Below are positions 28,339 to 39,546 of a stretch of 64,000 nucleotides of DNA, in pieces (within the stretch, counting starts at the first letter, position 1; the number at the start of each line of letters is the position of its first letter). The notes under the pieces are model-generated. The model was not told the DNA's origin. It was given only the letters and a program-made list of their open reading frames with translations, and searched no databases. Source of the DNA: Thermus tengchongensis (GTDB lineage: Bacteria > Deinococcota > Deinococci > Deinococcales > Thermaceae); assembly GCF_021462405.1 (NCBI RefSeq), contig NZ_JAKEDU010000004.1, positions 1-64,000 of the forward strand, written 5' to 3'. Made by a program: the position numbers and the translations under genes.

Positions 28339-28991
28339 AGGGCCTCCACCCCAACCGCCTGGGCCAGCTCCTCGGGAAGGCGCAATACCTCCCCGGCCAT
28401 TTCGATGCCCACCCCATCTCCTTTCTCCACCACCCTCAGGACCTTTCCGGGAACCAGGCCCAGCTTGGCCAGGAGGTTGAGGGTGCCCCGGTCCTGGGCC
28501 AGGGCCCGCACCACCCGGGCCTCCCCCAAGGGAGCCTGAGAGAGGGGCAGGGCTCGGGCTTCCGGCAGGGCCAGGTCCTTGGTGGGGATGGGGTCCCCGT
28601 GGGGGTCAAAGGGAGGGTGGCCTAAGAGCTCGGCGATCCTTTCCTCAAAGACCTCGCTGATCACGTGTTCCAGCCTTTCCGCCTCCAGGTGGACCTCTTC
28701 CCAACCGTAGCCCAGGGCCTGGTGCAGGTAGGCCTCGAGGAGCCGGTGGTGCCTTAAGACCTCCAGGGCAATCCGCCGCCCGGCCTCGGTGAGCCGGGCC
28801 CCCTGGTAAGGGGCATGCTCCACCAGGCCCAAGGCCGTGAGCTTCTTGAGCATCTCCGTCACCGAGGGGGGTTTAACCCCCAAGCGCTCGGCAAGCGCCT
28901 GGGTGGGCACCGGGCCTTGCCGCTCCGCCTCCAGGAGGAAAAGCTGCTTCAGGTAGTCCTCCTGGGCCTCGGACAAGGGAGGGCGCGCCAT
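28320..28991 (-). CDS. DtxR/MntR family metal-dependent regulator
   Basis: 223 residues. Winged helix (about 8-65: YLKQLFLLEAERQGPVPTQALAERLGVKPPSVTEMLKKLTALGLVEH), metal-binding and dimerisation domain with RHHRLLEAYL and HxxE-type EAERLEHVISEVFEERI, then a FeoA/SH3-like C-terminal domain (about 150-223). It should sense Fe2+ or Mn2+ and repress uptake genes. ATG 28991 is favoured over TTG 29000. Overlaps the convergent hydrolase gene by 19 bp. No metal transporter is adjacent. Confidence 0.9.
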   Translation of the reverse strand: MARPPLSEAQEDYLKQLFLLEAERQGPVPTQALAERLGVKPPSVTEMLKKLTALGLVEHAPYQGARLTEAGRRIALEVLRHHRLLEAYLHQALGYGWEEVHLEAERLEHVISEVFEERIAELLGHPPFDPHGDPIPTKDLALPEARALPLSQAPLGEARVVRALAQDRGTLNLLAKLGLVPGKVLRVVEKGDGVGIEMAGEVLRLPEELAQAVGVEALQEKVP

Positions 28992-29021
28992 CCCCCTCAA
29001 GGTAGCATGAAACCCTAGGGG

Positions 29022-29930
29022 TTAAAGGAGCTTCTTGGTCCAGGGAGGAGGTCCTAGGCCCAGGAGGCCTTTAAGCCCCATGGCGGCCTCCACCCCCTGG
29101 GTGCCGTAGTTGTTGTTGAAGATGACGAAAACCGTCTCGGCCTTCTCCGCCAGGGTCAGGGTGGCTTGGGCCAGGTCCTGAAGCTCCTCTTCCGAGTAAC
29201 GCCAGTTGAAGCGCTCGTAGGGCTTCCGGTGCGGGCCTTTCCAGGACTCCCTGTTTCTCCCGTGGCATCGGAGCACCGCCACGGGGTGGGTGGGTTCCAG
29301 GACCCGGGGTGGGGCCTCGGGGTGGGGTGGGGCATCCACGCTCACGTGGATGAGGCCGAGCCGCTCCAGTTCCTTCCTCACAAATCCCCAGGCCACGTAC
29401 CACTTGGGGTTGCGGAACTCCACTGCCACCCAGTAGCCTTGGGTCCTTTCCGCTAAATATTCCAGGTAATGGAAGCTTCGGGGTTTAGGTTCGGTCCAGG
29501 GCGGAAGGCCAAAGTGCAGATAGCCCAACTTGCCAGCTTGCCTAAGGGGCCCGATGGCGGAGAAAAAACGGTTCCAGGCTTCCTCGATCACCTCCTTGGG
29601 CACCTCCCTCTGCGCCAAGTGGCCTTCCGATTTGGGCAGGAGGGAGCGCAGATCCTTGGGAAGGGTAGAGGCCTCGAGGCCGTGCCCGGTAAAGGCGGAA
29701 AAAGCCTTCACGTGGAAGAGAAAGCCCGCTGGGGTCCTCTCTGCCCATTTCGCCACCACCTCCCGCCGGGGTAGGGCGTAGAAGGTGCTGTCCACCTCCA
29801 CGGTGTCAAAGTGCTCCGCATAGTAGCGGAGGCGCTTCTCGGGATGGTGGCGTACCTCGGGAGGATACCACCCGGAGGCGAGGAGGGTTTCGTCCGTCCA
29901 GCTGGCGGTCCCCACCCGGATCTCTCCCAT
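29022..29930 (-). CDS. DUF72 (YecE-like) protein
   Basis: 302 residues, TIM-barrel-like DUF72 family. Motifs: IRVGTASWTDET at the N-terminus, YAEHFDTVEVDSTFYALPRREVVAKWAERTP, WVAVEFRNPKW, and the C-terminal FVIFNNNYGTQGVEAA. The family is widespread with no settled function. It follows the DtxR-type gene upstream on the same strand with a 30-bp gap, so the two may be co-transcribed. Confidence 0.9.
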   Translation of the reverse strand: MGEIRVGTASWTDETLLASGWYPPEVRHHPEKRLRYYAEHFDTVEVDSTFYALPRREVVAKWAERTPAGFLFHVKAFSAFTGHGLEASTLPKDLRSLLPKSEGHLAQREVPKEVIEEAWNRFFSAIGPLRQAGKLGYLHFGLPPWTEPKPRSFHYLEYLAERTQGYWVAVEFRNPKWYVAWGFVRKELERLGLIHVSVDAPPHPEAPPRVLEPTHPVAVLRCHGRNRESWKGPHRKPYERFNWRYSEEELQDLAQATLTLAEKAETVFVIFNNNYGTQGVEAAMGLKGLLGLGPPPWTKKLL

Positions 29931-29969
29931 GGCCTCATGGTGGCAGGGGTGGGGGTTTTAGACAAGCGC

Positions 29970-30335
29970 TTACCCCGCCTTGGCGGCGGCCCTTTCCGCT
30001 TGGCGGGCCAGGTGGAGGAGCTCGTGGGCTAGGGCCTCGAGGCCCCCTGGCTTAAGGCGGAAATAGGTCCAACGCCCCACCCGCACGCCCTCCACCAGCC
30101 CGGCTTCGCGAAGGATTTTGAGGTGGTGGCTTACCGTGGGGCCCGAAAGCCCGGTCTTCTCCTTCAGATGGCAAAAGCACACCCCGTAAGCGGTGCCGCA
30201 ACGGGGGTCAAAGGCGGTGTGCTCGTCGGGAAGCTCCGCCAGGAGGCGGACGATGGTTAACCTGGCAGGATGCGCCAGGGCTTCGGTCAACTTAAGGGCC
30301 ACATTGGGGCGGCCGGGCGCTGGATCACAAGCCAT
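29970..30335 (-). CDS. ArsR/SmtB family metal(loid)-responsive repressor
   Basis: 121 residues. Winged helix with the recognition part GLSGPTVSHHLKILREAGLVEG, and a cysteine set at 3, 46, 53 and 55; the C-x-C of VCFCHLKEK in helix alpha3 is the arsenite/cadmium site of ArsR-type sensors. T. thermophilus has a characterised As/Cd-responsive SmtB of this kind. Divergent from aioBA, which supports control of arsenite oxidation or its own expression by As(III). ATG 30335 is chosen because the much longer frame extends antisense through aioB. Confidence 0.88.
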   Translation of the reverse strand: MACDPAPGRPNVALKLTEALAHPARLTIVRLLAELPDEHTAFDPRCGTAYGVCFCHLKEKTGLSGPTVSHHLKILREAGLVEGVRVGRWTYFRLKPGGLEALAHELLHLARQAERAAAKAG

Positions 30336-30440
30336 CAGGCTATACTTTAACAAAGGTCCCTCGTTTGGGAAAGGATGCTTATGATAAACGCGAGATTCCT
30401 CATGCCTGTGAGGGCCCATCGGGAGGGCGGAGACAACCCA

Positions 30441-30457
30441 ATACCCTTGTTGGGTAT
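30441..30457. promoter_or_regulatory. Inverted repeat ATACCC-N5-GGGTAT upstream of aioBA
   Basis: A perfect 6-bp inverted repeat spaced by TTGTT, in the ~200-bp region between arsR and aioB. Its form resembles operators of CsoR/CstR-type copper or persulfide sensors. It overlaps a TATAAG box (30455-30460) that could be a second promoter. No CsoR-type gene is visible in the window. Confidence 0.45.
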
Positions 30458-30478
30458 AAGGACCGGTATCAAAAGAGA

Positions 30479-30508
30479 TTGACAAAAGTCCCTTGCGTTT
30501 GATAGTCT
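30479..30508 (+). promoter_or_regulatory. aioBA promoter
   Basis: Consensus TTGACA (30479-30484), an 18-bp spacer and TAGTCT (30503-30508). The predicted start is about 20 bases before the AAGGAGG ribosome-binding site (30521-30527) of aioB. Confidence 0.6.
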
Positions 30509-30536
30509 TCAACTGTACCCAAGGAGGTGTGTGGCT

Positions 30537-31019
30537 ATGACGCAAACCTTGTCGCGTAGGCGGTTTGTCAAGCTGACGGCGGCGGCCACCGCCCTCTTCA
30601 CCGCAGGGGGCAAGGCCCAGTTGGGGTACGCGCCCAGCCTTACGTACCCGGCGGTAAAGGTGGCCAACGTTGCTCAGGTGAAAACGGGCCAGCCCATCAT
30701 CTTCAACTACCCCGATGCCTCGGCACCCGCCATTTTGGTCAAGCTGGGCAAGCCGGCTATCGGCGGCGTGGGCTCGGGGCGGGACATCGTGGCCTTCTCG
30801 GCCCTTTGCACCCACATGGGCTGCCCGGTGCAGTACGAGGGGGGAAGGTTCATCTGCCGGTGCCATTACTCCATGTTCGACCCCGCCAAGGCCGGGCAGA
30901 CCTACCAGGGCTTGGCCAGCTCCTGGCTTCCCCAGATTCCTTTGCGCATAGATGGCAAGGGTGATATTTACGCGGTGGCTGTGGCCGGTCTCATCTGGGG
31001 CCGGGTTAAGAACGTGTAG
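30537..31019 (+). CDS. aioB: Arsenite oxidase small subunit (Rieske)
   Basis: 160 residues. A twin-arginine signal (SRRRFVKLTAAATALF) exports it folded; the Rieske [2Fe-2S] ligands are in CTHMGC and CRCHYS, with both disulfide cysteines present, unlike some AioB that lack the bridge. It passes electrons from the Mo/[3Fe-4S] subunit to a cytochrome c or similar acceptor in the periplasm. ATG 30537 has a better distance from AAGGAGG than the in-frame GTG 30531. aioA follows after 12 bp. Confidence 0.93.
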   Translation: MTQTLSRRRFVKLTAAATALFTAGGKAQLGYAPSLTYPAVKVANVAQVKTGQPIIFNYPDASAPAILVKLGKPAIGGVGSGRDIVAFSALCTHMGCPVQYEGGRFICRCHYSMFDPAKAGQTYQGLASSWLPQIPLRIDGKGDIYAVAVAGLIWGRVKNV

Positions 31020-31031
31020 GAGGTGTAGGGT

Positions 31032-33617
31032 ATGGCGCTTCTTCCCCGAAGGGACCAGCTTCCCATTCCTCCCAAGAACGCTCGGGTGTACAACACGGTG
31101 TGCCAGTACTGCAACGTGGGTTGCGGCTATAAGGTGTACGTTTGGCCCGTGGGCGAGCAGGGCGGCTTGAAGCCCAACCAGAACGCCTTTGGTCTGGACC
31201 TCTCCCAGGCCCAGCCGCCCTTGGCCGGCCAGAGCTACACGGAGACCATGCACGCGGTCACCGTGGGCAAGGACGGCCGCCAGTACCACGTGGTGATGGT
31301 TCCTGCCAAGGATAGTCCCATCAACCGGGGTAACTACTCCATTCGGGGTGGTACCAACGCCCTCACCGTGTGGAGCCTGGACCGGGGTACCCGGGACCGT
31401 CTCCTCTACCCCCTCCTTCGGGTGGGGGATCAGTTCCAGGCCATCACCTGGCAGGATGCCCTGACCCTGATGGCCGGGGTGATCAAGGGCATCCGGGACC
31501 GGGATGGCAACGACGACAACATCGCCGTGAAGTGCTACGACCACGGGGGCTCAGGCCAAGGGTTTGAGGACAACTACGGGGCGGGTAAGCTCTTCTTCAG
31601 CGCCCTTTCGGTGAAGCACATCGCCATCCATAACCGGCCCGCCTATAACTCCGAGGTCTGGGGTAGCCGCGAGCGGGGCGTACACGAGCTCAACTACACG
31701 TATGAAGACGCCCGCCTGGCTGACACCATCGTCCTTTGGGGAGCTAACAGCTACGAAACCGCCACGGTGTTCTACGTGGAGCACATGCTCCCCAACCTCC
31801 AGGGAGCCACGGTAGCGGAGAAGCAACAAGCCTTTGACCGGGGTGAGCCGGCAGAGCCAGGCTATCTGATCGTCATTGACCCCAGGAAGACCAGCTCTTA
31901 TACGGTCGCGGCCTCCGTGGCCAAGGACCGGGTCCTTCTCCTTCAGCCCAACCTGGGCACGGACTACATCCTGGCCAACGCCATCGCCCGCGTGGTCTGG
32001 GAGCGGGGCTACTACGACATGGCCTACCTCGAGGCCCGCACCGACATGAAGCTTTTTGAGGAGTACAAGCAGAAGAGCCTCAAGCTTCAAGTGCCCTATG
32101 CCGAGTTCATGGCCCAGGTGGAAAGGATCACCGGGGTGCCCCGGGCCCAGATTGAAAAGGCTGCGGACTGGATCGCCAAACCCAAGGCGGGCCGCTTCAA
32201 GCGCCGCACCCTCACCATCTACGAGAAGGGCATCATTTGGAACATGAAGAACTACGACCAGGTGGCGGCCATCGTCCAGCTGGCGGTCCTCACCCACAAT
32301 ATCGGCCGCCCGGGCACGGGCTGTGGCCGCCAGGGCGGGCACCAGGAGGGGTATGTGCGGCCTCCTGCCCCCACCCCGGGCTCCATCTACCGGGGTGGCC
32401 CTCCTGTCAACGTGGATAAGTTCCTCACGGACGGCAAGGGCAAGTTCTACTGGGTGATCGCCAACGATCCTTATTTGTCCACGCCAAACAACCAGGTCTT
32501 CCGCAAGCGCATCCACGAGCGCACGGAGAAGCTCACCAAGGCCCTGGGTGCGGGTGGGGAGCCTGGGACCATCCAGGAACGGGTGAAGAAAATCCTGGAC
32601 GTGCTCTACTCCGACCCCGATGCCCTTTTCATGGTGGTCCAGGATATCTACATGACGGAAACGGCTCGGGACGCTCACCTTATCCTGCCCGCGGCCGCTT
32701 GGGGCGAAGCCAACGACACCTCCATCAACTGCAACAGCCGCCTCCTGCGTCTCTACGAAAAGTTTATGGACCCGCCCGGCGAGGCCAAGCCCGACTGGGA
32801 GATCTTCAAGTGGGTGGGCCTGCGCATTGCTGAGCTTTACAGGGCGGAAGGTAAGGTCCAGGAGGCGGTTAAGTTTGAGTTCGGCAGGAACTGGAGGACG
32901 GACGAGGATGTCTTCCTGGCCGGGGCGGAGGAGTTTTCCGACAACCGGGTAAGCGAGGAGGACGAGGCCAAGCTGGAGGCGGAAAACTACAAAGGGGTCA
33001 CCTACAAGTTCCTGAAGGAGGTGGGCCAGCAGGGCATCCAAACCCCTGTTCGCCGGGATCCCAAGACCGGGAAGCTGGTGGGCACCGTGCGCCGTTACAC
33101 CCACAAGTTCGGCACCCCCGACGGCAAGTTCAAGTGGTACGGCACCGACGACTGGGAGGGGTACCCCGCCGAGGTGGCCAAGTACCTGGAAGGGGAGAAG
33201 GCCAACCAGTATCCCTTCTGGGTCACCACGGGGCGGGCCCAAACCATCTGGCAGACTGCTTACCACGACCGCCGTCTGCCCGAGAAGTCCATGGCTCTCC
33301 CCTTGCCGTATGTGGAGGTCAACCCTGAGGACGCCAAGCGGCTTGGCCTCCAGTCGGGCGACCTGGTGGAGGTTTACAACGAAGAAGGCAACGGCACCTT
33401 CATGGTTTACGTGACCGATGCGGTGAAGCCGGGAATGCTCTTCCTGGTCATGTACCACTGGCGGGGTACCTCCAACTCCCTGGTCTCGGGCTACACCGAT
33501 CCCAAGACCACCATTCCTTGGTACAAGGGCACCCGGGCCAACCTCCGCAAGGTGGCAGGGGCCATTCCTTCGGTGCTGCAGACGGCTAGCCTCCTGCAAC
33601 AGAACAAGTTTGACTAA
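31032..33617 (+). CDS. aioA: Arsenite oxidase large subunit (molybdopterin)
   Basis: 861 residues, DMSO-reductase superfamily, arsenite-oxidase clade. The N-terminal C-x2-C-x3-C (Cys24, 27, 31 in VCQYCNVGCGYK) binds the [3Fe-4S] cluster; the usual fourth Cys is replaced, as in known AioA. Other clade-typical segments are NRGNYSIRGG, GGSGQGFEDNYGAGKLFF, IHNRPAYNSEVWG and YHWRGTSNSL. It oxidises As(III) to As(V) at a bis-MGD Mo site. It has no signal of its own and is expected to be co-exported with the Tat-targeted AioB. T. thermophilus carries this pair on its megaplasmid. Confidence 0.96.
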   Translation: MALLPRRDQLPIPPKNARVYNTVCQYCNVGCGYKVYVWPVGEQGGLKPNQNAFGLDLSQAQPPLAGQSYTETMHAVTVGKDGRQYHVVMVPAKDSPINRGNYSIRGGTNALTVWSLDRGTRDRLLYPLLRVGDQFQAITWQDALTLMAGVIKGIRDRDGNDDNIAVKCYDHGGSGQGFEDNYGAGKLFFSALSVKHIAIHNRPAYNSEVWGSRERGVHELNYTYEDARLADTIVLWGANSYETATVFYVEHMLPNLQGATVAEKQQAFDRGEPAEPGYLIVIDPRKTSSYTVAASVAKDRVLLLQPNLGTDYILANAIARVVWERGYYDMAYLEARTDMKLFEEYKQKSLKLQVPYAEFMAQVERITGVPRAQIEKAADWIAKPKAGRFKRRTLTIYEKGIIWNMKNYDQVAAIVQLAVLTHNIGRPGTGCGRQGGHQEGYVRPPAPTPGSIYRGGPPVNVDKFLTDGKGKFYWVIANDPYLSTPNNQVFRKRIHERTEKLTKALGAGGEPGTIQERVKKILDVLYSDPDALFMVVQDIYMTETARDAHLILPAAAWGEANDTSINCNSRLLRLYEKFMDPPGEAKPDWEIFKWVGLRIAELYRAEGKVQEAVKFEFGRNWRTDEDVFLAGAEEFSDNRVSEEDEAKLEAENYKGVTYKFLKEVGQQGIQTPVRRDPKTGKLVGTVRRYTHKFGTPDGKFKWYGTDDWEGYPAEVAKYLEGEKANQYPFWVTTGRAQTIWQTAYHDRRLPEKSMALPLPYVEVNPEDAKRLGLQSGDLVEVYNEEGNGTFMVYVTDAVKPGMLFLVMYHWRGTSNSLVSGYTDPKTTIPWYKGTRANLRKVAGAIPSVLQTASLLQQNKFD

Positions 33618-33635
33618 GCCCTAACGCTCGCCTAT

Positions 33636-33668
33636 CCCCGCCCCACAGGGGGCGGGGGCCTCCTTTTC
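33636..33668 (+). terminator. Terminator of the aioBA operon
   Basis: A 9-bp GC stem (33636-33644 with 33649-33657) around a short loop, followed by GCCTCCTTTTCC. It starts 18 bp after the aioA stop. Confidence 0.75.
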
Positions 33669-33821
33669 CTCCGGACCCGACCTGGGGGTGTCAGGACTCG
33701 GTCATGTGGCGGCCCGGGTTTTGGCGGATCGCTGCAGGCTGCTTTCCGGATGGATCCAGGTTGATCGTGCGGGGGAGCCCCAAGGGTGAGGATGGAATCC
33801 CCTGGAAAAGGGTCGGATGGG
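33669..33821. other. Intergenic stretch with no recognisable feature
   Basis: Part of the 372-bp gene-free interval between aioA and the DUF523 gene. Apart from the aio terminator before it and repeat copy B after it, I see no promoter-like or coding signal here; short open frames lack ribosome-binding sites. Confidence 0.5.
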
Positions 33822-33921
33822 CTAAGTACCCCGTCGTGGCACAAGCCACGACGGGGGCCCCGAAGAGGCGATAAGCAAGCCGCTTTGGCTAATGGGGCAA
33901 CCTTTGCGTGCGGGTGCTTCG
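33822..33921 (+). repeat. MITE-like element, copy B (100 bp, degenerate)
   Basis: Same orientation and sequence plan as copy A, with the CCCCGTCGTGGC/GCCACGACGGGG hairpin (loop ACAA instead of TTGC), a ~6-bp internal deletion near the middle-right, and a mutated right end (TGCTTCG in place of TGCTTAG). It lies upstream of the DUF523/DUF1722 gene. Just after it, TTTCAA and TTTGAAA (33922-33942) form a further small hairpin. Confidence 0.8.
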
Positions 33922-33989
33922 TTTCAAGAGGGGGTTTTGAAATGGGGAGGGCTACGTTTCCCCCTTGGGTTCCGTAAGACAATGGAAAC

Positions 33990-34930
33990 ATGGAAGCCTT
34001 TTGGCCCCGGCCGAAGGTGGTGGTGAGCGCCTGCTTGGGCTTTGCCGCCGTGCGCTACTCGGGGGAACTGATACCAGATCGGATTGTGGCTGCCTTGCGG
34101 GAGCATGTGGACTTCATCCCTGTGTGTCCGGAAGTGGAGATCGGCCTGGGGGTGCCGAGGCCCACGGTGCGCCTGGTACGGGCGGGGGAAGGGGTGCGCA
34201 TGCTTCAGCCCCAAACCGGGGAGGACCTGACGGAGAGGATGGAGCGCTTCAGCCAGGGGTTCCTCGCCTCCCTGGGGCGGGTGGAGGGGTTCATCCTGAA
34301 AAACCGCTCTCCCTCCTGTGCCCTCAAAGACGCCAAGGTCTACGCCTCTGCCGAGGGCGGTGGGGTGGTGGGCAAGGGGGCTGGCCTCTTTGCCCAAGCG
34401 GCGGAAAAGATCTTTCCCCTCCTTCCCAAGGAGGATGAGGGGAGGCTCACCAACGCCCGCATCCGGGCCCACTTTCTCACCCGCATCTTCGCCCTGGCGC
34501 GGCTTAGGGCGGTGGAGGACCTCCCCGGCCTCATGGCCTTCCACGCCCGCTACAAGCTCCTCCTCCACGCCCACCACCAGGAGGCTACCAAGGCTTTGGG
34601 AAGGCTTCTGGCAGAGGCTAGGGGAGAGCCCTTTGACCAAGTACGCCGGGCTTATGAGGAGGGTTTCTTGCAAGCTACCCGACTTCTCTTCCGCCTGCCG
34701 GCCATGGCCGATGCCCTGCTCCATGCCTTTGGGTACTTCAAAAAGGCCCTTTCCCCCAAGGAGAAGGCCCATTTCCTGGACCTCTTAGCGGACTTTCGGG
34801 AGGAGCGGGTGCCCCTCGAGGCCCTCCTGGTCCTTCTCCAGTCCTGGGCCCTGCGCTTTGGGGAGGACTACCTCCAGGCCCAGGCCCTCTTCGAGCCCTA
34901 CCCCAGGCCCCTCATGGACCTGAGGACCAC

Positions 34931-34934
<4 letters not shown>
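33990..34934 (+). CDS. DUF523-DUF1722 fusion protein (YbgA-like)
   Basis: 314 residues. The N-terminal DUF523 domain (about 1-150) has conserved cysteines in VVSACLGFAAVRYSG, PVCPEVEIGLGVPR and LKNRSPSC; the C-terminal DUF1722 domain (about 165-310) has the signature FHARYKLLLHAHHQEATKALGRL. In other bacteria this fusion lies next to photolyase genes, and here it is about 7 kb from phr. Function not established. Its TAA stop (34932-34934) is inside the left end of repeat copy C, so the last codons may have been altered by that insertion. Confidence 0.88.
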
Positions 34935-37601
<2,667 letters not shown>

Positions 37602-37652
37602 GGGGAGGAGCATACCAGGAAGGCCGGAGGAAGGATTTGGGCCGGGCCCACA

Positions 37653-37758
37653 CTAGGTACCCCGTCGTGGCTTGCGCCACGACGGGGGCCCCAAAGGGGC
37701 CATAAGCGCGCCGCTTTGGCTTTGGCCGATGGGGCGACCTTTGCGGGCGGGTACTTGG
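37653..37758 (+). repeat. MITE-like element, copy D (106 bp), inside the carotenoid gene cluster
   Basis: Left end CTAGGTACCCCG, right end GGGTACTTGG: the two ends carry matching changes from the CTAAG consensus. Internal hairpin 37659-37682. It lies between crtI and the glycosyltransferase gene, both transcribed leftwards, so it interrupts what would otherwise be one operon and its hairpin is transcribed. Confidence 0.85.
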
Positions 37759-37849
37759 GCGTCCTATCGGGAAAGCCATGCCCCTTCGCGCGGAACCCTT
37801 CCCCCTCTGCCGGAACCCGGGGCCAGGCCCCACCCCTTGGCCAGGGGGG

Positions 37850-38881
37850 TTAGAGGACCCGCCCCTTCCAGCGCTTGCCCGGGAGGAGGGCCCGCAGGTA
37901 CACGGGGAGGAGGAAAAGGGGAGCCAGGGGGGTGAGGAGGGCGGGCCAGAGGGGGCCCCCCAGGGCCGCCTGCACCAGAAGCCTCTCCGCTAGGCCCAAA
38001 AGCCCCAGCTCAAAGCGCCCGAAAAGCCAGGGCAGGGTGTAGAGGGAGAGGTGGTAGAAGGCGCTTCCCAGGAGGACCGCGGGGTTCTTGAGGTGGATCT
38101 CCAGGAAATTTTTCCCGAAACCCTCCACCACCTCCCGGTAGCCCCGGTACATCGCCGCGGCGAAGAGGTCCGTGCCCAGGGCCAGGCGGAACCGCCCTGC
38201 CCGCCGGGCCAGGGCCACGTCCTCCAGCACCTCCCCCCGCACCGCCTGGTGCCCTCCCGAGGCGAAGTAGGCCTCCCGGCGGAAGGCTAGCACCTGGCCG
38301 TTGGCCACCCTCAGGGCTTCCAGGAGGGGGTGGGGCAGGAAGGAGAAGAGGCCTCCCATCACAAAGGGCACCGTGGCCGCCACCGGAAGCCCCCGGGCCT
38401 CCTGCCAGGGCAAGGCGGAGAGAAGGTCGGCCTCCCCCAGCCCCTCCAGAAGCCCCCCCAGGGCTCCCGCCTGCCAAAGGACGTCGGCGTCGGTGAAGAC
38501 CAGGACCTCCCCCCGGGCCTCCTGGGCCAGCTGCCAGCAGGCCCAGTTTTTCCCGGTCCAGCCTGGGGGCAGGGGCTTGCCCTGGAGGAGGCGGAAGCCG
38601 GGGTGGCCCTGGCCCAGGTTCAGGGCCACCTCCGCGGTTTCGTCCTCCGAGCCGTCGTCCAGCACCAAGACTTCCAGGGCCCCTTGCCCCAGGAGGCTTG
38701 GGAGGGTGCGCCTCAGGTTTTCCGCCTCGTTGCGGGCGGGCACCAGGAGGGAGGCGGTGGGCCGCTTGGGGGTGGGCTTGGGGGCGAGGCGGGGGAAGCG
38801 GAGGAGGTTGTGGAGGAGGGCGAGGAGGCGGAGGAGGAGGAAGAGGAAGACCCCGAAGAAGAAGTCGGCAGGAGGGGTCAT
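37850..38881 (-). CDS. Family 2 glycosyltransferase (probable carotenoid glucosyltransferase)
   Basis: 343 residues. An N-terminal membrane helix (about 8-28), then a GT-A domain with [37 protein letters not shown] (the DxD motif) and EDVALARR (catalytic-region ED), and three C-terminal membrane segments. Position in the carotenoid operon next to an acyltransferase suggests it glucosylates zeaxanthin on the way to thermozeaxanthins, the acylated glucosides known from Thermus. ATG 38881 overlaps the acyltransferase stop by 4 bp. Substrate is inferred from context. Confidence 0.82.
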   Translation of the reverse strand: MTPPADFFFGVFLFLLLRLLALLHNLLRFPRLAPKPTPKRPTASLLVPARNEAENLRRTLPSLLGQGALEVLVLDDGSEDETAEVALNLGQGHPGFRLLQGKPLPPGWTGKNWACWQLAQEARGEVLVFTDADVLWQAGALGGLLEGLGEADLLSALPWQEARGLPVAATVPFVMGGLFSFLPHPLLEALRVANGQVLAFRREAYFASGGHQAVRGEVLEDVALARRAGRFRLALGTDLFAAAMYRGYREVVEGFGKNFLEIHLKNPAVLLGSAFYHLSLYTLPWLFGRFELGLLGLAERLLVQAALGGPLWPALLTPLAPLFLLPVYLRALLPGKRWKGRVL

Positions 38882-39546
38882 AGCCGCCTCACGGCCTCCA
38901 CCAGGGGCCGCACCCGCTCCTCCAGGCTCCGCCGCCCCCGAAAGGCTTCCCGGAAGCCTTCTGGCACCTCCCGGGGGTGGGTTTGGGCCAGGAGGCGGTC
39001 TAGCCGGGCAAGGAGCTCCCCCAAGGCCCCCTCCAGGTCCCCCTCGGGGGGGAGGGGTTCTCCTGCCCACAGGAAGGCCTCGGGGTGCTCGAAGCCCCGC
39101 AAGGCCACCCGGCAGGCCACGGGGAGGAGGGGCACCCCGGCCTTGCGGGCCAGCCAGGAGGCCCCAGGGCGCAAGGGGCCCAGGGGGCCGGGGTAGCGCA
39201 TGGCCCCTTCGGGGAAGACCGCCACCCACTCGCCCCTGGCCAGGCGCCTTAGGGCCTCCCGCACCCGCCCCGCCTCGAGGGCCCCCGCCAGGGCCAGAAT
39301 GGGGAAGGCCCGGAGGTTCTCCTCTGCCACCAAGAGGCTTGCGGGTCTCCGGGCCCGCCGGGCCAGGAACCAGACCAGGTGGCCGTCGAAGTAGCTGTGG
39401 TGGTTCATGGCCAGGACCAGGGGACCGGGCGGCACCTCTCCCCGCAGATAGACCCCCCTGAGGCTCCGCCTCAAGGAGGCCTGGAGCATCCCTTCCACCA
39501 GGGTCTTGAGCAGGCGGGCAAAGGGGCGTTCCGGGCTAAGCCTCAT
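38878..39546 (-). CDS. PlsC-like acyltransferase (probable carotenoid glucoside acyltransferase)
   Basis: 222 residues, lysophospholipid acyltransferase superfamily with the catalytic NHHSYFD (HX4D), [10 protein letters not shown] (motif III) and [10 protein letters not shown] (motif IV). Probably membrane-associated at the N-terminal helix. In this operon it would add a fatty acyl chain to the glucosyl carotenoid, making thermozeaxanthin that can span and stiffen the membrane. Overlaps the cyclase gene (ATGA, 39543-39546) and the glycosyltransferase gene (ATGA, 38878-38881). Confidence 0.82.
   Translation of the reverse strand: MRLSPERPFARLLKTLVEGMLQASLRRSLRGVYLRGEVPPGPLVLAMNHHSYFDGHLVWFLARRARRPASLLVAEENLRAFPILALAGALEAGRVREALRRLARGEWVAVFPEGAMRYPGPLGPLRPGASWLARKAGVPLLPVACRVALRGFEHPEAFLWAGEPLPPEGDLEGALGELLARLDRLLAQTHPREVPEGFREAFRGRRSLEERVRPLVEAVRRL

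Noticed and set aside
29970-31544. A 524-residue protein containing the ArsR domain at its end
   Set aside because: The first 400 residues are antisense to aioB and aioA; ATG 30335 gives a normal-length ArsR protein.
31551-33599. A 682-residue open frame antisense to aioA
   Set aside because: The plus strand encodes an unmistakable AioA. Long antisense frames are expected in very GC-rich genes with G/C third positions; the frame has no recognisable domain.
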